Source: Azonexus sp. (GTDB taxonomy: Bacteria; Pseudomonadota; Gammaproteobacteria; Burkholderiales; Rhodocyclaceae). Taken from it: DNA of 5,851 nucleotides. The stretch is taken from assembly GCA_030697085.1 (NCBI GenBank), contig JAUYQT010000011.1:1-5851 (forward strand). Reading direction: 5' to 3'. The notes under the pieces are model-generated. The model did not search any database. It had not been told where the DNA came from and saw only the letters and a program-made list of their open reading frames with translations. Shown piece by piece: positions 1-5,375 of this stretch. Numbering within the stretch: the first letter of the stretch is position 1; the number at the start of each line of letters is the position of its first letter. Position numbers and translations under genes: made by a program.

Positions 1-1124
1 CACATCAACAGGTTCAGGAACTCCTCCGGCGAATAATCCAGCCGCAGCTGGTCGATATCGAACAAGTCACACCCGCCGGCCACCGCATCCAGCACCGTGA
101 CAATCTGCCGCCACTGCCCGTCCTCGCAATGCCGGCCATCCTTCAGCGCGGCATGGGTGACATCCACAGTCACCCGCTCATCCTTCGCCCGGCCCTTGTT
201 GAACATCGCCCCGGACCAGAACGGGTGTGCCTCGTGGTTCAACGATGAAGGCGTCGAAAAATAGGTCAGCCGCCAATGCTTGTGCATCGCCATGCCAGAC
301 GCCACCTTGCGGAACTCCTGGAACTTCGGAATCCAGAAGTATTCGTCCATGTAGACATTGCCGTGGTAGCTCTGCGCCGTCCGGGCATTGGTGCCCAAAA
401 AATACAACGTTGCCCCGTTCGGCAGCACAATCGGATCGCCCTGCAGATCCACGTCGGCCACCTCGCCGGCGAAAGCCTTGATGTAGCCCTTGAAGACGTG
501 CGCCTGCGCCTTCGAAGCGCTCAGGAAAATCTGATTGCGCCCCGTCTCCAGCGCATCGATCAGCCCTTCCCGGGCGAAATACCAGGTCGCCCCGATCTGC
601 CGGCTCTTCAACAGATTGCGCACCCGCTCGACCAGCCCGGCCCGGTACCACTTCTTCTGATACGGAAACAGGCCCTCCATGAACGCATCGACCAGCTTCT
701 CCTGCTGCTCCTCGCTGATCGCGTTGCGCGTCGGCGCCTTGCGGGGCCCCTTGTTGCGGTTCTCCACCTTCGGGTTCAAGTCGGCCTCATTGCCGTCCTT
801 CGAATACTTCTTCACCCGCGCCAGCCGCTCGATCTGGCGGCCCAGCAAGTCGATTTCCTTGTAGTCGCGCCCTTCCTTGTCGCCCTTGGTCACCAGCTGG
901 ATCAGCCGCGCTTCGAGAGTTGCCTCCACCCGCTGAACCGGGTCATAGTTGTCCCACTGATCGCGCCGTTTCCACGAATGCACCGTGGAAACCTTCTCGC
1001 CCACTTCCTCGGCGATGCGCGCAATCCGCCAGCCCTGCCAATACAGCGCACGGGCACGCCGCCGGGGGTCGAAGTCGGCAGCAAGCGTGGAAGATTCAGC
1101 GGAAACAGGAAGAGCAGCAGTCAT
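1..1124 (-). CDS. P: Large terminase subunit, ATPase (P2 gpP-like), 5' part only
   Basis: This gene encodes the ATP-driven motor that packages phage DNA into procapsids with the small subunit gpM. The frame is open from ATG 1124 down to the left edge (374 codons); P2 gpP is about 590 aa, so roughly the last third, including the expected nuclease domain, lies outside. Residues 21-53 look like the N-terminal helix-turn-helix of the gpP family (LYWQGWRIARIAEEVGEK). The motor core shows a deviant Walker A, KSRQIGAT, at 173-180 without the usual GK[ST], then FLSASKAQAHVF at 200-211 and Walker B VYMDEYFW at 257-264. These closely match P2 gpP as I remember it. The ATG lacks a convincing Shine-Dalgarno, and the frame stays open upstream, but the homologous N-terminus begins close to this ATG. 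It is transcribed divergently from gene O, as in P2. Family assignment is very secure and the start moderately so. Confidence 0.96.
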   Translation of the reverse strand, partial: MTAALPVSAESSTLAADFDPRRRARALYWQGWRIARIAEEVGEKVSTVHSWKRRDQWDNYDPVQRVEATLEARLIQLVTKGDKEGRDYKEIDLLGRQIERLARVKKYSKDGNEADLNPKVENRNKGPRKAPTRNAISEEQQEKLVDAFMEGLFPYQKKWYRAGLVERVRNLLKSRQIGATWYFAREGLIDALETGRNQIFLSASKAQAHVFKGYIKAFAGEVADVDLQGDPIVLPNGATLYFLGTNARTAQSYHGNVYMDEYFWIPKFQEFRKVASGMAMHKHWRLTYFSTPSSLNHEAHPFWSGAMFNKGRAKDERVTVDVTHAALKDGRHCEDGQWRQIVTVLDAVAGGCDLFDIDQLRLDYSPEEFLNLLM

Positions 1125-1173
1125 GGGAGCCGAGGCTACCCGCGCGCGCGAAGGGACTGGACCGCGGGCGGTT

Positions 1174-1190
1174 GTAAGCCGCCGGCTTAC
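1174..1190. promoter_or_regulatory. Palindrome GTAAGCC-GCC-GGCTTAC, candidate Ogr-type activator site
   Basis: Two perfect 7-bp arms flank a 3-bp centre at 1182, and the left arm is preceded by TT (TTGT at 1172-1175). P2 late promoters carry a dyad of the form TGT-N12-ACA centred near -55. Here the closest reading is TGT (1173-1175), 13 bases, ACG, so it is a variant and not an exact match. If GAATAT (1226-1231) is the -10, transcription would start near 1238 and the dyad would sit at about -56, the expected distance. The spacing agreement is the best support. A stem-loop acting in RNA is the alternative, though no transcript is known to cross it. Confidence 0.45.
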
Positions 1191-1225
1191 GTCCGCAAGC
1201 CTTTGCCCGCGCGCGGCGGCTGCCG

Positions 1226-1231
1226 GAATAT
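1226..1231 (+). promoter_or_regulatory. Possible -10 element of the gene O promoter
   Basis: GAATAT matches TATAAT at only 3 of 6 positions, but it is the only AT-rich hexamer at a suitable place between the palindrome and the gene O ribosome site. It would give a leader of about 33 bases before ATG 1271. Treat it as a hypothesis. Confidence 0.3.
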
Positions 1232-1270
1232 GGGCCGGTCATCACCAATAACCGAGCCGAGGACCACCCC

Positions 1271-2080
1271 ATGCCCGTTTCCAAGCCTTTCGTCATCGCC
1301 ACATCCGGCCCCACCGTCGATGGGCGCACCATCACCCCGGAATGGATCAGCCAGATGGCGGCCTCCTATGACCCCAAGGTCTACACCGCCGTCGCCAACC
1401 TGGAACACTACCTATCCTCGGTGCCCGACAGCGTTTTCGGCGCCTACGGCAAGGTCGTCTCGCTGAGCACGCAAGAAGCCACGATCATGGGCGAGAAGAA
1501 GCTGCAGCTGCTCGCCGTGGTCGACGCCAACGCCGAACTCGTCGCCATGCAACAAAAAGGCAAAAAGGCCTTCAGCTCCATGGAAGTCCTCAACAACTTC
1601 ATCGGCAAAGGCGTTGCCTACCTGTCCGGGCTGGCCTTCACCGACACCCCGGCCTCGATCGGCACCGAAGCCATGAAGTTTTCCCTGGGCGGCGCCCCGG
1701 GCGAGCGCTTCGCCTTCGCCGGCGAAGTCGCACTGGAATTCGAAACGGAAGCCGACAAGCCAACTGCCGGCGAAACCCTGTTCAACAAGGTCAAGGACCT
1801 GCTCGGCCTGGGCAAGAAGGAAGCCGACGAACGTTTCGCCGATCAGAGCAACGCCATCGAGATCATCGCCAACAGCCAGAAGGAAGCGCTCGACAAGTTC
1901 ACTCACATCGTGAAGACCATGCAAGAGCAAGGCCTCAGCATCAAGCTCTACGCCGAAGCCGCCAACGCCAGCCGAAAGGAATTCACCGACCTGGTAGAAA
2001 AGCTCGGCATGACCGGCGATGGCACCAAGCAACGCCCGCCAGCCGCAGGCGGCGACGGCAAGATCGCCACCGACTGCTAA
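1271..2080 (+). CDS. O: Capsid scaffolding protein with serine protease domain (P2 gpO-like)
   Basis: This protein scaffolds procapsid assembly and cleaves capsid proteins and itself. It has 269 aa; P2 gpO has 284. The N-terminal half is the protease: by alignment from memory with P2 (D19, H48, S107) the triad here would be D17 (TVDGRT), H46 (NLEHYL) and S103 (FSSMEV). Next comes the family block YLSGLAFTDTPASIGTE near 118-134. The C-terminal half, from about 155, is charged and predicted helical, as expected of the scaffold part that binds the capsid protein. The end GGDGKIATDC resembles the P2 ending, a glycine-rich stretch finishing in TNC. GAGGA at 1259-1263 lies 7 bases before the ATG. 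It is first gene of the rightward operon and is followed by its substrate gpN after 39 bases. The triad assignment rests on a remembered alignment. Confidence 0.96.
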   Translation: MPVSKPFVIATSGPTVDGRTITPEWISQMAASYDPKVYTAVANLEHYLSSVPDSVFGAYGKVVSLSTQEATIMGEKKLQLLAVVDANAELVAMQQKGKKAFSSMEVLNNFIGKGVAYLSGLAFTDTPASIGTEAMKFSLGGAPGERFAFAGEVALEFETEADKPTAGETLFNKVKDLLGLGKKEADERFADQSNAIEIIANSQKEALDKFTHIVKTMQEQGLSIKLYAEAANASRKEFTDLVEKLGMTGDGTKQRPPAAGGDGKIATDC

Positions 2081-2119
2081 CCAAAAACACCACCCCGACC
2101 CCACCGGAGAACAACCAAA

Positions 2120-3145
2120 ATGCGTAACGACACCCGCCTCGTCTTCAATGCCTACCTAGCCGCCATCGCCACCCTGAGCGGTGTAGCCAATGCCGGCGAA
2201 AAATTCACCGTCTCGCCCACCGTCCAGCAAAAGCTGGAAAGCCGCATTCAGGAGTCCAGCGACTTCCTCGGCCGCATCAACAACATCGGCGTCACCGAAC
2301 AATCCGGTTCCAAGATCGGCCTCGGCATCGGCAGCCCGATCGCCGGCACCACCGACACCACCGCCACCGACCGCGTGCCGACTGACCCGACCTCGTTCGA
2401 CGAATTCGGCTACATCTGCACCCAGACCAATTTCGACACGCTGATCCGCTACAGCAAGCTCGACGCCTGGGCCAAGCTCCCGGACTTCCAGACCCGCATC
2501 CGCGACCTGATCCTCAAGCGCCAGGCACTGGACATCATCACCATCGGCTTCAACGGCACCAGCCGCGCCGCCACCAGCAACAAGGCCACCAACCCGCTGC
2601 TGCAGGACGTCAACATCGGCTGGCTGCAGAAGTACCGCACCTACGCTGCCGCCCGCGTGCTGACCGAAGTCCTCGCCGCCTCCGGCAAGGTGCAGATCGG
2701 CACCGGCATCGACATCGCCCACGGCTACAAGAACCTCGACGCTCTGGTCTATGACGCGGTCAACAACATGATCGACCCGTGGTACCGCGAAGACACCGAA
2801 CTGGTTGCCGTCATGGGCCGCGACCTGCTCGCCGACAAGTATTTCCCGCTGGTCAACGCCAATCTGGCGCCGACCGAAACGCAGGCAGCCGACGTCATCA
2901 TCAGCCAGAAGCGCGTCGGTGGCCTCTCTGCCGTCCGCGTCCCCTACTTCCCGGCCAACAAGATCCTGATCACCCGCCTGGACAACCTCTCCCGCTACTA
3001 CCAGGAGGGCGGCCGTCGCCGCACCATCGTCGACAACGCCAAGCGTGACCAGATCGAAAACTACGAATCCTCTAACGACGCTTACGTCGTCGAGGACTAC
3101 GGCATGGGCTGTCTGATCGAGAACATCGAACTCGTCGCCGCCTGA
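2120..3145 (+). CDS. N: Major capsid protein (P2 gpN-like)
   Basis: This is the shell subunit of the icosahedral head. It has 341 aa; P2 gpN has 357, and the missing residues are mainly the C-terminal extension beyond the conserved YVVEDY region. Matches to P2 gpN as I know it run the whole length: the start MRNDTRLVFNAYL, QESSDFLGRIN at 44-54, NPLLQDVNIGWLQKYR at 158-173, LLADKYFPLVN at 236-246, ADVIISQKR at 257-265 and ENYESSNDAYVVEDY at 313-327. P2 gpN loses about 31 N-terminal residues to gpO; the equivalent site here would be near residues 29-33, but I cannot fix it from sequence. GGAGA at 2106-2110 lies 9 bases before the ATG. The gene sits between its protease/scaffold and the small terminase, as in P2, and shows no truncation or frameshift. 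Confidence 0.97.
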   Translation: MRNDTRLVFNAYLAAIATLSGVANAGEKFTVSPTVQQKLESRIQESSDFLGRINNIGVTEQSGSKIGLGIGSPIAGTTDTTATDRVPTDPTSFDEFGYICTQTNFDTLIRYSKLDAWAKLPDFQTRIRDLILKRQALDIITIGFNGTSRAATSNKATNPLLQDVNIGWLQKYRTYAAARVLTEVLAASGKVQIGTGIDIAHGYKNLDALVYDAVNNMIDPWYREDTELVAVMGRDLLADKYFPLVNANLAPTETQAADVIISQKRVGGLSAVRVPYFPANKILITRLDNLSRYYQEGGRRRTIVDNAKRDQIENYESSNDAYVVEDYGMGCLIENIELVAA

Positions 3146-3158
3146 TCGCCACCCGCCC

Positions 3159-3176
3159 GGGGCCGGTAACGGCCCT
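3159..3176 (+). promoter_or_regulatory. Hairpin with GTAA tetraloop after the capsid gene
   Basis: GGGCCG (3160-3165) pairs perfectly with CGGCCC (3170-3175), extended by a G-U pair (3159/3176), around the loop GTAA, which fits the stable GNRA class. It starts 14 bases after the gpN stop and ends 7 bases before the gpM ribosome site. No T run follows, so it is not an intrinsic terminator. A 3' stability element for capsid mRNA, or a brake on gpM translation, is plausible; both are inferred. Confidence 0.55.
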
Positions 3177-3183
3177 TGGCGAC

Positions 3184-3190
3184 AAAGGAG
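3184..3190 (+). promoter_or_regulatory. Strong ribosome binding site of gene M
   Basis: AAAGGAG, the strongest Shine-Dalgarno in the window, lies 8 bases before ATG 3199 and fixes that start. It is perfectly complementary to CTCCTTT (3990-3996) in the loop of the hairpin after gene M. Confidence 0.8.
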
Positions 3191-3198
3191 AACACCCC

Positions 3199-3939
3199 AT
3201 GGTTTCACCCGCCAAAGCCCACTTCCTGCGCCAGTCCGCCGCCGCCCTCGGCGTCGCCGAGCGCCCGCAAGACGCGGCCACCGCCAACGCCTACGAGCTG
3301 ATGCTGATGAAGCTCGCCGAAGACCGCCGCCGCCTGAAAGATGTCCAGTCCATCGAACGCAAGGCCGACGTCAAGCGCATCCTGCTCCCCGAGTATCAGC
3401 CGTGGGTTCAGGGCGTCCTGGAAGGCGACAGCGGCCAGCAGGACGACGTCTTCATGTCGGTTCTGGTCTGGACCATCGACATCGGCGCCATCGCCGACGC
3501 TCTGCCCCTGGTCGCCTACGCCATCCGCCACCAGTTGGTGCTGCCCGATCAATACAAGCGCACCACCGCCTGCCTGATCGCTGAAGAAGCCGCCGATATC
3601 GCCCTCAAAACCGGCGACGTCGAACACCTCGCCGCGCTGCAGGAGGTCGAAATCCTGGTTGCCGGCGAAGACATGCCCGATGAAGTCCGCGCAAAGCTGC
3701 ACAAGGCCATCGGTTACGCCCTGCGCGCCGCCGCAGGCTGGAAACAGGACACCGATTACAAGCCGGATGCCACGCAGCGTGAAGGTCTGATCGCGGCCAA
3801 GCAACACCTTGAACGCGCCCTCGCACTGCACACCAAGGCCGGCACCAAGAAAGACATCGAGCGCCTCGACGTGCTCATCAAGAACTCACCCGCTGCGGTC
3901 AACGCCGAAAACACGGCAAATTCCGACCCCAACGGCTGA
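3199..3939 (+). CDS. M: Terminase small/endonuclease subunit (P2 gpM-like)
   Basis: This protein works with gpP to recognise and cut phage DNA for packaging. It has 246 aa; P2 gpM has 247. Shared landmarks are SPAKAHFLR at 3-11, YELMLMKLAEDRRRLK at 32-47, LLPEYQPWVQGVLEG at 62-76, QDDVFM at 81-86 and a nearly invariant DMPDEVRAKLHK at 158-169. A charged helical repeat follows (about 195-230, LERALALHTKAGTKKDIERLD). P2 gpM ends in a long lysine/arginine-rich tail, but this protein ends in a neutral to acidic tail with no basic cluster (AENTANSDPNG), so any DNA contact made by that tail in P2 is absent or located elsewhere. The start is supported by AAAGGAG. It lies between capsid and head completion genes in the standard order. 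Confidence 0.95.
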   Translation: MVSPAKAHFLRQSAAALGVAERPQDAATANAYELMLMKLAEDRRRLKDVQSIERKADVKRILLPEYQPWVQGVLEGDSGQQDDVFMSVLVWTIDIGAIADALPLVAYAIRHQLVLPDQYKRTTACLIAEEAADIALKTGDVEHLAALQEVEILVAGEDMPDEVRAKLHKAIGYALRAAAGWKQDTDYKPDATQREGLIAAKQHLERALALHTKAGTKKDIERLDVLIKNSPAAVNAENTANSDPNG

Positions 3940-3967
3940 CAAAGCGCGAACCCCGCAGCCTGGCGGC

Positions 3968-4016
3968 TCGGGGGGCAGCACCGGGTTACCTCCTTTCCCC
4001 AGTGCCAGCCCCCCGA
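3968..4016 (+). promoter_or_regulatory. Long M-L intergenic hairpin with anti-Shine-Dalgarno loop
   Basis: TCGGGGGGC (3968-3976) pairs over 9 bp with GCCCCCCGA (4008-4016). Inside, GCAC (3978-3981) pairs with GTGC (4002-4005), and GGG (3983-3985) with CCC (3998-4000), with small internal mismatches: 16 bp in all. The 12-base loop, TTACCTCCTTTC (3986-3997), contains the core sequence of the 3' tail of 16S rRNA that reads Shine-Dalgarno sites. No T run follows, so simple termination is unlikely. The stem ends 14 bases before the gene L ribosome site (GAGGA, 4030-4034). The structure is clear; the role is unknown. Confidence 0.7.
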
Positions 4017-4040
4017 CCACCGCCACCTTGAGGAACCCCG

Positions 4041-4514
4041 ATGCCGTCACTGATCATCCCCGCCCCGACCCCGGAAGTCGCCGAGGCAGCCATCACCTCC
4101 AGCCCCTTCTGGCCAGCAATCGTCCCGGCCGAGATCCGCGCCGACCAACGCATCGACAACACCGTCACCCCGCCCCGTCTGAAAGCCGCTCTGATCGAAG
4201 CCATCGCCACCACCAACGGTAGCCTGTCCGGCTGGCGGACGACCCATCAAGTGCTTAACGGCTACGCCACGCTGGCCGATGTGCCAGCCGAAGAAATCGA
4301 CGAACAAAGCATCCTCGTCCATCGCTACCGGCGAGCCGTCGGGTGTCTGGCAAAAGCCCTGCTGCTGGAACGCCTGCGTGATTTCGACAGCACCGGCAAA
4401 GGCGACAAAAAAGCCGAAGCCGTGACCGACCCGATCGACGACCACCGCCGCGACCATCTGCACGCCCTGGCCGACATCACCGGCCGCAGCCGCTGCACGG
4501 TGGAACTCATCTAA
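4041..4514 (+). CDS. L: Head completion/stabilisation protein (P2 gpL-like)
   Basis: This protein closes filled heads so that tails can attach. It has 157 aa; P2 gpL has 169. The P2-like signature blocks are MPSLIIP at the start, TVTPPRLKAALIEAI at 41-55, LADVPAEEIDEQSI at 78-91 and GKGDKKAEAVTDPID at 119-133, followed by an ending with RCTVELI (P2: RCIVSQI, from memory). The segment at about 8-35 is proline- and alanine-rich and shorter than in P2. GAGGA at 4030-4034 lies 6 bases before the ATG. Its stop codon overlaps the start of gene X by one base (TAATG). The 101-base gap before it is the largest between the plus-strand genes and holds the long hairpin. Confidence 0.94.
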   Translation: MPSLIIPAPTPEVAEAAITSSPFWPAIVPAEIRADQRIDNTVTPPRLKAALIEAIATTNGSLSGWRTTHQVLNGYATLADVPAEEIDEQSILVHRYRRAVGCLAKALLLERLRDFDSTGKGDKKAEAVTDPIDDHRRDHLHALADITGRSRCTVELI

Positions 4515-4720
4515 TGCAAGTCCGCGCCCAGCAAGGCGACACCCTCGACAGCCTCTGCTGGCGCCACCTCGGCAGCAGCGCCGCCGTCGAAGCCGCGCTC
4601 GAGCTCAATCCCGGCCTCGCCGCCCTCGGTCCCATCTTGCCCAACGGCCAGCCCGTCACCCTGCCCGACGCCGCCCCAATCGCCACCGCCGGCAAAACAC
4701 TTCTTCAACTCTGGGATTAA
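4514..4720 (+). CDS. X: Tail protein X (LysM-like, P2 gpX)
   Basis: This is a small protein of 68 aa (P2 gpX: 67) needed for tail assembly. It has the LysM-like shape of the family: QGDTLDSLCWRHLG at 7-20, then NPGLAALGPILPNG at 32-45 and VTLPD at 48-52, ending in LQLWD. These follow P2 gpX almost block by block. The ATG shares a base with the gene L stop (TAATG), and only a weak GGTGGA (4499-4504) precedes it, so translation probably depends on ribosomes finishing L. It is the last of the P2-order structural genes; the lysis genes follow after 5 bases. Confidence 0.94.
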   Translation: MQVRAQQGDTLDSLCWRHLGSSAAVEAALELNPGLAALGPILPNGQPVTLPDAAPIATAGKTLLQLWD

Positions 4721-4725
4721 CAACA

Positions 4726-5085
4726 ATGTCGGAACCCACCACGCCCCTCCTCGCTACCGGCGGCCTGACCCTCTTCGGTGTCGTCACCGGGCTGCACCCC
4801 ATGCTCCTCGTCGCCGGCTTCATCGGCTGCTGGTGGTACAACTCCTATATCGGCGAGCTCAGTCTCGGCCAGCGCATCGCCAGCGGCATGGTCGCCGCCT
4901 TCGTCGCCGGCTGGGTGACCCCGCCCGTCATCACCTGGCTCACCGCCCTCGCCTGGTGGCCGCCCACCGTCCCCGCCCTGACCGCCGGCTTCCCCTGCGC
5001 CCTTGCCATTGGTTTCCTGACCCACAAGGTCATCGGTCCCGCGCTACTGCGTGCCGGCCAAAAAAAACTGGAGGCCCTCGAATGA
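4726..5085 (+). CDS. Small three-helix membrane protein, possible holin-module component
   Basis: This 119-aa protein is mostly hydrophobic, with likely membrane segments at about 12-38 (ending GCWWYN), 51-76 (MVAAFVAGWVTPPVITWLTAL) and 82-105, and a basic tail (RAGQKKLEALE). Short polar links such as YIGELSLGQR separate the segments. P2 has holin gene Y directly after X, and this gene holds that position, but I see no sequence likeness to gpY. P2-like phages of Burkholderia and Pseudomonas commonly carry an uncharacterised transmembrane protein here followed by a 3TM holin, and that is the model I use. It could be a holin, antiholin or holin partner. GGGA at 4713-4716 is a weak ribosome site. 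The A8 run at 5060-5067 in its last codons is a possible slippage site. The gene is real; its function is unproven. Confidence 0.85.
   Translation: MSEPTTPLLATGGLTLFGVVTGLHPMLLVAGFIGCWWYNSYIGELSLGQRIASGMVAAFVAGWVTPPVITWLTALAWWPPTVPALTAGFPCALAIGFLTHKVIGPALLRAGQKKLEALE
5060..5067 (+). other. A8 run, candidate -1 frameshift site
   Basis: Eight A bases lie in the codons CAA AAA AAA near the end of the 119-aa gene, so that A-AAA-AAA stands in the correct phase for tandem -1 slippage. The -1 frame is the frame of the next gene and has no stop between the run and ATG 5082. Slippage would therefore make a fusion of the two membrane proteins. Only the sequence and phase are seen; use is inferred. Confidence 0.35.
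5070..5074 (+). promoter_or_regulatory. Ribosome site that fixes the start at 5082
   Basis: GGAGG stands 7 bases before ATG 5082, inside the last codons of the preceding gene. The frame is open far upstream (to 4833), so this site, together with the ATGA stop/start overlap, decides in favour of the short 97-aa form. Confidence 0.75.
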
Positions 5086-5375
5086 ATATTCCCCTCGCCA
5101 CCTTCGCACTTAACCTGCTCGCCCTGGTCAGCGCCAGCGTCATCCTCTGGCGCGCCGAGCCGGCCCTTGCCCGCATGAGCGGCACCACCCACTGGATGAT
5201 CCGCTACGCCCTGCTCCTTCTCGCCGGCGGCGCCATCGGCATCATCCTCGCCATTCTTTCCGGTGCGGTTGTCGATCTCCTCACCCTGCTTATCCTCGCC
5301 GGCATCGCCCTGCTGCTGCTCTGCGAGCGCCGCCTGCGTTTCCTCGTCACCCGCCCGGGAGGCCGTCATGCTTAA
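5082..5375 (+). CDS. Probable 3TM phage holin
   Basis: This 97-aa membrane protein has three hydrophobic segments, at about 4-23, 42-60 and 63-82, the last very leucine-rich (LLTLLILAGIALLLLCE), and ends in a basic tail (ERRLRFLVTRPGGRHA). Size, three helices, charged C-terminus and position directly before an endolysin fit a holin that permeabilises the inner membrane at lysis. It resembles the putative 3TM holins of P2-like phages from Gram-negative bacteria with GC-rich genomes. The start overlaps the previous stop (ATGA at 5082-5085), and the gene overlaps the endolysin start by 8 bases, so the three genes look translationally coupled. The frame is open further upstream, but that part is antiphase to the 119-aa gene and lacks a ribosome site. 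Which of the two membrane proteins forms the lethal hole cannot be told from sequence. Confidence 0.85.
   Translation: MNIPLATFALNLLALVSASVILWRAEPALARMSGTTHWMIRYALLLLAGGAIGIILAILSGAVVDLLTLLILAGIALLLLCERRLRFLVTRPGGRHA
5357..5362 (+). promoter_or_regulatory. Ribosome site of the endolysin gene
   Basis: GGGAGG, 5 bases before ATG 5368, lies inside the holin coding sequence. It supports a start within the holin gene and an 8-base overlap. Confidence 0.7.

Larger units (their letters stand above)
1125..1270. promoter_or_regulatory. Divergent P/O intergenic region with candidate late-promoter elements
   Basis: This is the only divergent junction in the window. In P2 the equivalent gap carries two late promoters, for the QP and the ONML operons, that need the zinc-finger activator Ogr. 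Seen here: a perfect 7-bp palindrome at 1174-1190, two copies of CCCGCGCGCG at 1139-1148 and 1206-1215 on either side of it, and an AT-rich hexamer GAATAT at 1226-1231 in an otherwise very GC-rich stretch. No sigma70-like -35 is evident, which fits activator dependence. No clear minus-strand -10 was found. That it is a late promoter region is inferred from synteny. Confidence 0.6.

Noticed and set aside
276..1466. A 396-codon open frame on the plus strand across the terminase gene, the promoter region and the start of gene O
   Set aside because: It is antisense to a clear gpP homologue, then out of frame with gpO, and its product is low-complexity Leu/Arg/Pro. The stop-poor frame follows from the strong codon bias of the real genes.
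1412..2104. A 230-codon minus-strand open frame opposite gene O
   Set aside because: It is the antisense shadow of the scaffold/protease gene, with no ribosome site or family motif.
2156..3208. A 350-codon open frame on the minus strand covering almost the whole capsid gene
   Set aside because: The opposite strand is an unmistakable major capsid gene. The antisense product is a Val/Gly/Ala/Asp-rich string typical of the complement of GC-rich codons, with no recognisable domain.
3968..4016. The M-L hairpin as an intrinsic terminator
   Set aside because: No T run follows the stem, and essential genes L and X follow in the same direction with no visible promoter between.
4833..5081. N-terminal extension of the 97-aa holin upstream to 4833
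   Set aside because: The extension is an Arg/Pro/His-rich reading of the 119-aa gene in another frame. GGAGG and the ATGA overlap support a start at 5082. Only a -1 slip at the A8 run would use its last few codons.
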